Positions 7,510-14,674 of a DNA stretch of 14,674 nucleotides are shown piece by piece (position 1 is the stretch's first letter; every line of letters starts with the position of its first letter). The stretch spans positions 1 to 14,674 of the forward strand of contig USKC01000041.1 of assembly GCA_900555195.1 (NCBI GenBank), in the 5' to 3' direction. The notes under the pieces were generated by a model that saw only the letters and a list, made by a program, of their open reading frames with translations, was not told where the DNA came from and searched no databases. This DNA comes from an uncultured Lachnospiraceae bacterium (GTDB lineage: Bacteria > Bacillota > Clostridia > Lachnospirales > Lachnospiraceae). Both the position numbers and the translations under genes were made by a program.

Positions 7510-9276
7510 ATGGCGAAGGAAAAGATGGACAGAAGCAGACAGAAAGAAACGTTCCTGAAGGTACTCAGATACATGAAGCCCTATTGGTTCTATCTGGGAA
7601 TCTCCCTGATCCTTGCCGCGGTTACGGTGGCCCTGACCCTCTACCTGCCCAAGCTGACAGGCCGTGCGATCGATTATATCATCGCCCCGGGAGCGGTGGA
7701 TTTTGCGTCCATCCTCGGGATCCTTAAGCAGATGGCGGTTGTCATCCTGCTCACGGCGCTGGCGCAATGGATCATGAATGTCTGCAACAATAAGATGACG
7801 TATGAAATCGTGCGGGACATCCGAAACGAAGCCTTCCGGAAGATCGAGATCCTGCCGCTAAAATATGTGGATAATCATTCGTATGGAGAGATCACCAGCC
7901 GTGTGATCGCGGATGTGGATCAGTTTGCGGATGGACTGCTGATGGGATTTACCCAGCTGTTTACAGGCGTCATGACGATCCTGGGCACCCTGTTTTTCAT
8001 GCTGGCCACGAATGTGGGAATCACGCTGGTGGTGGTGCTGATCACGCCGCTTTCCTTTTTCGTGGCAGGGTTCATCGCAAAACGCACCTTTACCATGTTC
8101 CGCCTTCAGTCGGAGACGAGAGGGGAACAGACCGCATTGATCGATGAGATGATCGGAAACCAGAAGGTGGTGCAGGCCTTTGGGCATGAAGAGAAGGCGA
8201 TGGAGCGCTTTGACGAGATCAATGAGCGGCTCCGCGCCTGTTCCCTGCGCGCCATTTTCTATTCTTCCATCACCAATCCGGCCACCCGCTTTGTCAATAA
8301 CGTGGTCTATGCCGGAGTGGGCCTTGTGGGCGCATTTTCAGCGGTGGCAGGCGCCATCACCGTTGGGGATCTTTCCTGCCTGCTCAGCTATGCCAATCAG
8401 TACACCAAACCCTTCAACGAGATTTCCGGGGTGGTGACGGAGCTGCAGAACGCGCTTGCCTGTGCGGGACATATCTTCGATCTGATCGAGGAAGAGCCTC
8501 AGACGCCGGAAAAAGAGAACGCTGTCCGCCTTTCTTCAGAGGACATCCGCGGCAATGTGGAGCTTTCCCATGTGTATTTCTCCTATGTTCCGGAGCAAAA
8601 GCTGATTGAAGATTTTAACCTGAAAGTCCGTCCCGGATGGCGCGTGGCGATCGTGGGCCCAACCGGCTGCGGCAAGACTACTCTGATTAATCTCCTGATG
8701 CGTTTCTATGATGTGACGGACGGAAGCGTGCGCGTGGAAGGGATGGATATCCGCGATTTGACGAGGAAAAGCCTGCGGGCCGGATTCGGCATGGTGCTGC
8801 AGGATACCTGGCTGAAGGCGGGAACCATCCGGGAAAATATCGTGATGGGCAAGCCTGATGCCACCTGGGAAGAAATTGTGGAGGCTGCCAAGGCATCCCA
8901 TGCGCACAGCTTCATCAAGCGTCTGCCGGAAGGATATGATACGGTGATCACCGAGGACGGAGGCGGCCTGTCCCAGGGACAGAAGCAGCTGCTGTGCATT
9001 ACCCGCGTGATGCTGTGCAGGCCGCCCATGCTGATCCTGGATGAAGCCACCTCTTCTATTGATACGCGCACAGAGGTGAAAATACAGGAGGCATTTCTCC
9101 GCCTGATGGAAGGAAGGACCAGCTTCATCGTGGCCCACCGCCTTTCCACGATCAGAGAGGCGGACGTGATCCTGGTGATGAAGGACGGTCATGTGACCGA
9201 ACAAGGAAAACATGAAGAACTGTTGGAGAAGGGGGGCTTTTACGCGCAGCTCTACAACAGCCAATTTGCGTTGTAG
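7510..9276 (+). CDS. ABC exporter half-transporter, catalytic-site subunit
   Basis: This 588-residue membrane domain plus ATPase is the partner of the preceding half-transporter. Membrane helices span about 25-325 and the nucleotide-binding domain about 345-585. Walker A is GPTGCGKTT (383-391), Walker B is LILDEATSS with catalytic Glu512, and the switch His543 is present in VAHRLST. The signature is altered to LSQGQ (487-491). In the heterodimer, this subunit's intact Walker motifs face the intact signature of the first subunit and form the active site. The altered LSQGQ faces the first subunit's Asp502/Gln533 and forms the degenerate site. I chose ATG 7510 because AAAGGAGG (7493-7500) lies 9 bp upstream. 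An upstream in-frame extension overlaps the first gene and is not needed. The gene ends just before a terminator hairpin. Confidence 0.95.
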   Translation: MAKEKMDRSRQKETFLKVLRYMKPYWFYLGISLILAAVTVALTLYLPKLTGRAIDYIIAPGAVDFASILGILKQMAVVILLTALAQWIMNVCNNKMTYEIVRDIRNEAFRKIEILPLKYVDNHSYGEITSRVIADVDQFADGLLMGFTQLFTGVMTILGTLFFMLATNVGITLVVVLITPLSFFVAGFIAKRTFTMFRLQSETRGEQTALIDEMIGNQKVVQAFGHEEKAMERFDEINERLRACSLRAIFYSSITNPATRFVNNVVYAGVGLVGAFSAVAGAITVGDLSCLLSYANQYTKPFNEISGVVTELQNALACAGHIFDLIEEEPQTPEKENAVRLSSEDIRGNVELSHVYFSYVPEQKLIEDFNLKVRPGWRVAIVGPTGCGKTTLINLLMRFYDVTDGSVRVEGMDIRDLTRKSLRAGFGMVLQDTWLKAGTIRENIVMGKPDATWEEIVEAAKASHAHSFIKRLPEGYDTVITEDGGGLSQGQKQLLCITRVMLCRPPMLILDEATSSIDTRTEVKIQEAFLRLMEGRTSFIVAHRLSTIREADVILVMKDGHVTEQGKHEELLEKGGFYAQLYNSQFAL

Positions 9277-9280
9277 AACC

Positions 9281-9380
9281 GGAATTGAGTGAGAAATGTA
9301 TGATACGGCCGCCTTGGGCAGGAACGAAATGCGGGAAGCTTGTGGCAGCCGTATCATGCATTTTTCATTCAATCCTTTTT
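9281..9380 (+). terminator. Long-stem intrinsic terminator after the exporter genes
   Basis: Bases 9281-9313 pair with 9344-9375, including GATACGGC (9302-9309) with GCCGTATC (9348-9355). The stem has one bulge, one mismatch and three G·U pairs that only work in plus-strand RNA. TTTTT (9376-9380) follows at once. The stem of about 30 bp is far longer than in usual terminators. Its right arm and the T-run overlap the last codons and stop of the convergent LysR gene, so it should separate the two converging transcripts. Confidence 0.65.
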
Positions 9381-10262
9381 ACGCATTAGGAGTTCGCTCA
9401 GACAGCGGGATGCAGCCCCGAGAGGGCGGGTTGCATCCCGAATCAGGCAGATGTGCCGGAGGGGGACTTCTTCTGTCAGGGGGAGGGTAAAGACTTTTTT
9501 CTGCATTAAGGCTTCATTGACCATTTTTTCCGGAATGAAGGCCAGGCCTAAGTTGTTGATGACGATGGGCAGAATCAGATCCGCGCTGGCCAGTTCGATA
9601 TCATAATGAAGCGGCAGGCCATGAGCGGCAAAAAAAGTCTCATAGAAACGATGAGACATGGTGGTATTGGCCAAGCCGATCAAAGGATACTGCTTCAGAT
9701 CCTGGAGCGTGAGGGGAGAGCCGCACAGATGGGCAAAACGGGTTCCCCCCACGAGAATACTGCGGATGGCTTCCAGCTTGATGGATGCATAGGGCTTTTC
9801 AATGGTAAACGGTGTGGGAATGACGGCCATGTCGGTGCGTCCCTCTTTCAGGTCGGTAAGAACGCGGGTACTGTCCCCGTTGCTGATACGCAGCTTCACG
9901 TCCGGATGCTCCTGCTGAAACTGGGAAAGGCGTTCGATCAGCAAGCATTTCAGCGCGGTTTCAGTGGCGCCGATGCTGATGGAGCCTCCATGCAGTCCCA
10001 GTGTCATGCCAAGTTCTTCTTCTCCGCGAAGAATCCGTTCACAGGCGGGAGCTACATATCGATACAGAAGTTCTCCTTCCGGAGTCAGGGCTACCCCATG
10101 CTTGGAGCGGATGAAGAGCCGGCACCCCAATTCGCTTTCCAGATTTTGCATACTGCGGGTTACAGAAGGCTGACTGGAAAGCAATACGTTTGCGGCTTTG
10201 GTAAAATTGCTGTACTTAGCGACGTAATAGAATATTTTATAATAGTCAAAACTAGCAGGCAT
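9369..10262 (-). CDS. LysR-family transcriptional regulator
   Basis: This 297-residue protein has the standard LysR layout. A winged helix-turn-helix covers about residues 5-64, including FTKAANVL, SQPSVTRS and LESELGCRLF. An effector-binding periplasmic-protein-like domain follows from about 92 to 290. The ATG follows AAAGGAG (plus-strand 10270-10276) with a 7-nt spacer. The gene is divergent from the V-ATPase operon, and its predicted promoter overlaps that operon's -35 region. LysR proteins often control the divergent neighbour and repress themselves, so control of the V-ATPase genes is a reasonable but untested idea. The effector cannot be told from sequence. Its 3' end is convergent with the ABC exporter genes and shares their terminator region. 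Confidence 0.92.
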   Translation of the reverse strand: MPASFDYYKIFYYVAKYSNFTKAANVLLSSQPSVTRSMQNLESELGCRLFIRSKHGVALTPEGELLYRYVAPACERILRGEEELGMTLGLHGGSISIGATETALKCLLIERLSQFQQEHPDVKLRISNGDSTRVLTDLKEGRTDMAVIPTPFTIEKPYASIKLEAIRSILVGGTRFAHLCGSPLTLQDLKQYPLIGLANTTMSHRFYETFFAAHGLPLHYDIELASADLILPIVINNLGLAFIPEKMVNEALMQKKVFTLPLTEEVPLRHICLIRDATRPLGAASRCLSELLMRKKD

Positions 10263-10291
10263 GGGAATACTCCTTTAGTGATATGCAAAAT

Positions 10292-10310
10292 TGATATAAT
10301 ATATATATCA
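10292..10310. promoter_or_regulatory. Possible LysR operator palindrome
   Basis: TGATAT (10292-10297) and ATATCA (10305-10310) form an AT-rich dyad with a 7-bp centre. It covers the predicted -10 of the LysR gene (10298-10303), so binding here would fit autorepression. The sequence is low in complexity and palindromes arise easily in it, so support is modest. Confidence 0.35.
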
Positions 10311-10326
10311 TATTATTATTTTTCAA
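10298..10326 (-). promoter_or_regulatory. Predicted promoter of the LysR gene
   Basis: Read on the minus strand: TTGAAA (plus 10321-10326), a 17-bp spacer and TATATT (plus 10298-10303). Both hexamers match consensus at five of six bases. The -35 overlaps the -35 of the divergent V-ATPase promoter. Confidence 0.55.
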
Positions 10327-10348
10327 TATGGTATAAGCATAGTATAAT
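10320..10348 (+). promoter_or_regulatory. Predicted promoter of the V-ATPase operon
   Basis: A perfect TATAAT -10 (10343-10348) lies 17 bp after TTTTCA (10320-10325). Transcription would start near 10355, leaving a leader of about 180 nt before the first gene at 10534. In that leader I see only weak stems, such as ATATTC (10428-10433) with GAATAT (10445-10450), and no riboswitch I recognise. Confidence 0.55.
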
Positions 10349-10533
10349 ACGCCAGGAGCAAAATAGAAAGTGAAAAAACAGTTTGGGCTAGACATCTTAG
10401 CAAAGAGGAAGCGTCGTCCTGAAAAAGATATTCGTGTAATAGGAGAATATGGCGTGGAAAGCAACGGATGGCGGAGGGAAAATAGGGATCCCAAGGTGTC
10501 GGCTCAGGGACGAAGCAAAGGAGGCAGTGAGGG

Positions 10534-10941
10534 ATGGCGAAAGAGAATGCCGTAACAGCGGCAGATTCCAAAGAACGTAGTTCTTCAGAATTTCTTTCCT
10601 CGCAAAATGGGGAGAGCGCATCCATAGAAGAGGTGCTGCAGCGTTTAGTGGAAGTGGAAGAAACAGCCAGCCGGATGGAAGATGCGCTTGAGGCTCAGAA
10701 AGCGAAGCTGGCCGCGGAATCTGAAGAAGAGAAGCGACGGTTTGATCAGGAACTTTCGGCCCGGATGGAAGAGCGTACTCGGGATCTTGAGGAACGCATG
10801 GAGCGGGAGAAGAAAGAAGCGCTGGATAGCCTGATTACCAGGACGGAACAGGAAATGGGCGCTTTGAAGGAAAAGTACCAAAAAGAGCATGATAAAATAT
10901 CAGACTGGATCATAACGTCCATTAAGGGTGTGAGTATATGA
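10534..10941 (+). CDS. V-type ATP synthase coiled-coil stalk subunit (H/G-like, NtpF/AhaH type)
   Basis: This 135-residue, highly charged, Glu/Lys/Arg-rich protein is one long predicted helix from about residue 30 to 120, with no membrane segment until a short hydrophobic end (WIITSIKGVSI). It is the first gene of a V-type ATPase operon, where the peripheral-stalk subunit that pairs with subunit E usually sits. That position and the coiled-coil character are the basis of the call, because such subunits have little sequence conservation. The peripheral stalk holds the catalytic head still against subunit I. The ATG has AAAGGAGG at 10517-10524. The stop overlaps the ATG of subunit C (ATGA), which suggests translational coupling. 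Confidence 0.75.
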   Translation: MAKENAVTAADSKERSSSEFLSSQNGESASIEEVLQRLVEVEETASRMEDALEAQKAKLAAESEEEKRRFDQELSARMEERTRDLEERMEREKKEALDSLITRTEQEMGALKEKYQKEHDKISDWIITSIKGVSI

Positions 10942-11969
10942 GTTTATTGCATTACAGCGGCTTAACCACAAAGGTTCGGGCTATGAGCGGTAAGCTTCTT
11001 GCGCAGGAAGATTTTCTGCAGCTGGGCAGTTTGAAAAGCGTACCGGAGGTTATTGCTTTTTTAAAGAAGAAACCTTCTTATGCGGATTTCCTGGAGAAAG
11101 AGGATGAAAGAGGGCTGCACAGGGGACAGGCGGAGGGGATTATTATGCAGTCGTTGTTTGCGGACTATTCTCGCCTGTACCGGTTTGGCAATATGGAGCA
11201 GAGACGATTCCTGAAAGGTTACTTTATCAGGTATGAGATTACCTTCCTTAAGAGGGTGATTCGTTCGGTGTTCAGCCAGGATGCCACAGGGATCGATACA
11301 GAAGAATATCGGGAACTGTTTGAACTGCATTCCTCCATACCAGTGAACCGTGCGCTGCATGCCTCCAGCATGGAGGAACTCATTTCAACGCTGGACGGTA
11401 CAGATTACCAGAAGGTGTTGAACGATGTCTACAGAAGTAATAGCCGGGAACTGTTTGACTATGAACTGGCGTTGGACATGTTCTACTTTGCGGATATGTG
11501 GCATCGGGTGAAACGGGGTATGAAGGCGGAAGATCAGCAGGCGATTCTCTCCTCTGCCGGAACGCAGATCGATACGCTGAACTTGCAGTGGATCTATCGG
11601 GCGAAAAAGTATTACCACATGTCTGCCGCCCAGGTCTATGCTATGATCATCCCGATCCATTACAGACTGAGTAGAGAGCAGATTAAGCGAATGGCGGAAG
11701 CAGCAGATGAGAAGGAATTCCTGGCGGAGGCAGAAGCTTCCAGATATGGAAAGTATCTGAAGGAAGGAAGCCTTCCCAATCTGGACCGCAGTATGGAGGC
11801 TGTGCAGGAAGCGGTGCATGATGTGTTGCTTAGGAGGAAGCCGTATACGGCAGCCTGCCTGGAAGTCTACCTCTACCGGAAGGAACGGGAGGTTCATAAG
11901 GTCATTACGGCGTTGGAATGTGTGAGATACGGACTGCCGTCTGAAAAAATCAGAGCATATCTGGGGTAA
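10938..11969 (+). CDS. V-type ATP synthase subunit C
   Basis: This 343-residue, mostly helical soluble protein resembles V/A-ATPase subunit C (the d/AC39 family). In this complex it sits on the c-ring as a socket for the central shaft. Supporting features are the N-terminal segment with the repeated-helix style of the family, the middle segment FIRYEITFLKRVIRSVF, and the C-terminal YLYRKEREVHKVITALE with its Glu/Arg-rich helix, together with normal length and position between the stalk and I subunits. It starts at an ATG overlapping the previous stop, with AAGGG at 10924-10928. Subunit I starts about 15 bp downstream, so the genes are in one operon. Confidence 0.88.
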   Translation: MSLLHYSGLTTKVRAMSGKLLAQEDFLQLGSLKSVPEVIAFLKKKPSYADFLEKEDERGLHRGQAEGIIMQSLFADYSRLYRFGNMEQRRFLKGYFIRYEITFLKRVIRSVFSQDATGIDTEEYRELFELHSSIPVNRALHASSMEELISTLDGTDYQKVLNDVYRSNSRELFDYELALDMFYFADMWHRVKRGMKAEDQQAILSSAGTQIDTLNLQWIYRAKKYYHMSAAQVYAMIIPIHYRLSREQIKRMAEAADEKEFLAEAEASRYGKYLKEGSLPNLDRSMEAVQEAVHDVLLRRKPYTAACLEVYLYRKEREVHKVITALECVRYGLPSEKIRAYLG

Positions 11970-11984
11970 AGGAAGGTGCGGCAA

Positions 11985-13943
11985 GTGATAGAGAAAATGG
12001 AATTTTTGAGTATTATCGGCCCCAAGGATCAGCTTGACCGTGTAACGGAAAAGTACCTTGGCAGATACGAGATACAGTTGGAAAATACGGTGGCGGAATT
12101 GAAGAACCTAAAGGACATCGTACCTAATACGGAGAATAATCCCTACAGGGAATGGGTAGGAAAAGCACAGGCGGCGGTCACCTTGTTGAAGGAAAAACAG
12201 CCCGTGGATAAAGGAAAGATGTCTTTAGATGGAACGAAAACCGAGCAGATGACGCCTGAGGAGGCGATTGCGGTTATCAGCGCGGCGGATGAGGCCATCG
12301 AAGAGCACAACCGCAGCAAAAGCAGAATTCAGGAGGAGAGGAAGAAGAAAACAGAACTTCTGGAATCCATCAGGCCCTTCCTGGAACTGCACTTTGAAGT
12401 TTCCAGGATCCTGCATTTCCAGAATGTAAAGTTCCGTTTTGGCAGGATTCCGGTGGCTTTCTATCAGAAGTTGAAGGAATATGTATATGAAGATATCTGC
12501 ACGATTTTTGAAAAGTGCAGGGAAGATGATTCCTATATCTGGGGGGTTTATTTCGTCCCTAAAGCGGAATCGGAAAAGGTGGATGCCATCTATGCGTCCA
12601 TGCATTTTGAACGGCTTTTCATAGAGGATGCATATGAGGGGACGGTGGATGAAGCATGTCAGGCGTTGGAACAGGAAATCTTGCAGCTGGAACAGAAAGA
12701 GGAATGGATGGAAGACGGCTTCCGTAAGGTAATCGGAAGGGATCAAGAGAAAATCTGCCAGGCAGCGGCAGTCATAGAGACATGGTCCGCGAGGTTTGAC
12801 GTTCGCAGGCTGGCGGCTTTTACCAAGACAAAGAATGAAATATTTTTCATCCTCTGTGGCTGGATGACCAAAAAGGATGCGGACAAGCTGGGCAAACAGC
12901 TGGAAGCGGATCCGGAACTGTTCGTTACCTTGGAATCTAATCCGGACAGAAGAATGTCTGTGCCTCCCACAAAGCTGAAAAACCCATCTCTGATCCGTCC
13001 TTTTGAGATGTTTGTCCGCATGTATGGGCTTCCGAACTATTACGAGTTCGATCCCACCTTGTTTGTGGCATTGACATACTCCATTATCTTCGGCGCCATG
13101 TTCGGGGATGTGGGACAAGGGTTATGTCTGCTTGTAGGAGGGTTTGCCCTATATCGCTTTAAAAAGATGGATCTCGCAGCTATTATCAGTTGTTGTGGGT
13201 TCTTTTCGACGATTTTTGGCTTCCTATACGGAAGTGTATTCGGGTTCGAAAACTGGATTCCGGCATTGTGGCTGCGTCCTTCAGAAGCCATGACCAATCT
13301 GCCGTTCATTGGTAATCTAAATACGGTATTTGTGGTGACGATTGCTATTGGAATGGGGTTAATCCTGCTCACTATGATTTTTTCCATTGTAAATGCCTGT
13401 AAGGCAGGGGATATGGGAGATGCCCTGTTTGATACCAATGGTGTGGCAGGATTTGTTTTCTACGGAAGTCTTGTTGCTGTGGTCGTGTTGTTTATGACCG
13501 GGAATAAACTTCCGGCGGCTGTGGTGCTGGTAGTGATGTTCCTGGCGCCTCTCCTGGTGATCGCTTGCAAAGAGCCTTTGACCGCTTTGCTTGAGAAGAA
13601 GAAGGCACATCTGGAAGGCGGACCGGTAATGTTTGTGGTTCAGGGATTTTTTGAACTGTTTGAAGTTTGTCTGAGTTATTTTTCCAATACTCTCTCGTTT
13701 GTCCGTATCGGCGCATTTGCGGTCAGCCACGCAGCGATGATGGAAGTGGTTCTGATGCTTGCCGGCGCGGAGAATGGAGGTACCCCCAATTTGCTGGTTG
13801 TGGTTCTGGGCAATATCATCGTCTGCGGCATGGAAGGACTAGTGGTGGGGATCCAAGTGCTTCGTTTGCAGTATTATGAATTTTTCAGCCGTTTTTATAA
13901 AGGAAACGGCAAGGAATTCAGGCCATATAGAAATCTGAGATAA
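11985..13943 (+). CDS. V-type ATP synthase subunit I (a-subunit)
   Basis: This 652-residue protein is the ion-channel stator subunit. The N-terminal half (to about 335) is cytosolic and contains long helices that meet the peripheral stalk. The C-terminal half has about seven or eight membrane helices. Family landmarks are visible: YYEFDPT at the start of the membrane half, FGAMFGDVGQG, and NTLSFVRIGAFAVSHA, whose Arg (about residue 574) is the essential arginine that lets ions pass between half-channels and the c-ring. I chose GTG 11985 because AAAGGAAGG (11968-11976) lies 8 bp upstream and the protein then begins MIEKMEF, as relatives do. A GTG at 11976 lies inside that ribosome binding site. 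Whether H+ or Na+ is moved cannot be decided from this subunit. Confidence 0.93.
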   Translation: MIEKMEFLSIIGPKDQLDRVTEKYLGRYEIQLENTVAELKNLKDIVPNTENNPYREWVGKAQAAVTLLKEKQPVDKGKMSLDGTKTEQMTPEEAIAVISAADEAIEEHNRSKSRIQEERKKKTELLESIRPFLELHFEVSRILHFQNVKFRFGRIPVAFYQKLKEYVYEDICTIFEKCREDDSYIWGVYFVPKAESEKVDAIYASMHFERLFIEDAYEGTVDEACQALEQEILQLEQKEEWMEDGFRKVIGRDQEKICQAAAVIETWSARFDVRRLAAFTKTKNEIFFILCGWMTKKDADKLGKQLEADPELFVTLESNPDRRMSVPPTKLKNPSLIRPFEMFVRMYGLPNYYEFDPTLFVALTYSIIFGAMFGDVGQGLCLLVGGFALYRFKKMDLAAIISCCGFFSTIFGFLYGSVFGFENWIPALWLRPSEAMTNLPFIGNLNTVFVVTIAIGMGLILLTMIFSIVNACKAGDMGDALFDTNGVAGFVFYGSLVAVVVLFMTGNKLPAAVVLVVMFLAPLLVIACKEPLTALLEKKKAHLEGGPVMFVVQGFFELFEVCLSYFSNTLSFVRIGAFAVSHAAMMEVVLMLAGAENGGTPNLLVVVLGNIIVCGMEGLVVGIQVLRLQYYEFFSRFYKGNGKEFRPYRNLR

Positions 13944-14423
<480 letters not shown>

Positions 14424-14439
14424 AAAGGGGGAAAACCCT

Positions 14440-14674
14440 ATGAAAATGTATCTGATCAGTGACAACATAGATACCCTGACCGGCATGCGTCTTGCCGGTG
14501 TGGAGGGCGCAGTGGTCCATGAAAGGCAGGAATTGCGGGAAGAGATTGGCAGAGTGATTGCTGACAAAGAGATCGGGATCCTGCTTTTGACGGAGAAGTT
14601 CGGAAAGGAATTTCCGGATATCATCGACCGTATCAAGCTGGAGTGCAAGCTTCCCCTGATCGTTGAGATTCCGG
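14440..14674 (+). CDS. V-type ATP synthase subunit F (partial, runs off the right edge)
   Basis: The first 78 codons of a gene open to the end of the window. The start MKMYLISDNIDTLTGMRLAG and the segment IGILLLTEKFGKEF match the Rossmann-like V/A-ATPase subunit F of about 100-110 residues. This subunit sits on the central shaft with D and modulates rotation. AAGGGGG at 14425-14431 is the ribosome binding site, with 8 bp spacing. Gene order (K then F) fits the operon, and subunits E, A, B and D are expected next. Confidence 0.88.
   Translation, partial: MKMYLISDNIDTLTGMRLAGVEGAVVHERQELREEIGRVIADKEIGILLLTEKFGKEFPDIIDRIKLECKLPLIVEIP

Noticed and set aside
6285..7574. Long open frame on the minus strand opposite the first ABC gene
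   Set aside because: The plus strand encodes a complete ABC protein with all its motifs. The antisense translation is rich in His, Arg and Gln with no recognisable domain.
9606..10373. Plus-strand open frame opposite the LysR gene
   Set aside because: It is a shadow of a well-supported LysR gene, has no good ribosome binding site, and no known motif.
10370..10555. A 61-codon GTG frame in the V-ATPase leader
   Set aside because: Its only ribosome binding site sits at the predicted 5' end of the mRNA, it overlaps the first V-ATPase gene, and its second half looks like unselected translation.
12225..13118. Minus-strand open frame opposite subunit I
   Set aside because: Antisense to a conserved V-ATPase gene, with no motif or initiation signal.

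Overview
The window looks like the chromosome of a low-to-mid GC Firmicute, most likely a gut clostridium of the Lachnospiraceae type. That placement is inference. It rests on strong AAGGAGG-like ribosome binding sites, frequent GTG starts, and a bacterial V-type ATPase operon in the order H/G-like, C, I, K, F. I see no rRNA, tRNA, CRISPR array, transposase or phage gene, and the region reads as ordinary chromosome.

Layout. (1) Positions 14-1652 hold a phosphoglycolate-phosphatase-like HAD hydrolase and a CPBP-family membrane protease whose start is unclear. (2) Positions 1793-2714 hold an inositol-monophosphatase-family gene with its own predicted promoter. A nearly perfect hairpin of about 89 nt follows it (2767-2855). 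(3) A predicted TTGACA promoter at 2870 begins a run of five closely spaced same-strand genes: a secreted SGNH/GDSL hydrolase with an Ala/Gln-rich stalk, a membrane-anchored NERD-domain protein with a Cys-rich tail, a YjjG-type HAD nucleotidase, and two ABC exporter half-transporters. The two halves form a heterodimer with one degenerate ATP site. The run ends in a long hairpin followed by T5 (9281-9380). (4) A LysR-type regulator lies convergent to the exporter genes and divergent from the next operon. Its predicted -35 element overlaps that of the V-ATPase promoter. (5) From 10534 to the right edge runs the V-type ATPase operon: a coiled-coil stalk subunit, C, I, K and a truncated F. The missing subunits (E, A, B, D) should lie just beyond the window.

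How the genes work together. The V-ATPase genes encode one membrane ion-translocating complex: stator/stalk, rotor neck, a-type subunit I, c-ring subunit K and central-stalk F. The two ABC genes encode one exporter. The SGNH, NERD and HAD genes share a probable transcript with the exporter, but the sequence does not show a shared function. I found no convincing undescribed system. The items most worth a second look are the 2767-2855 hairpin, whose wobble pairs point to a plus-strand RNA; the SGNH/NERD pair; and the overlapping LysR/V-ATPase promoters.
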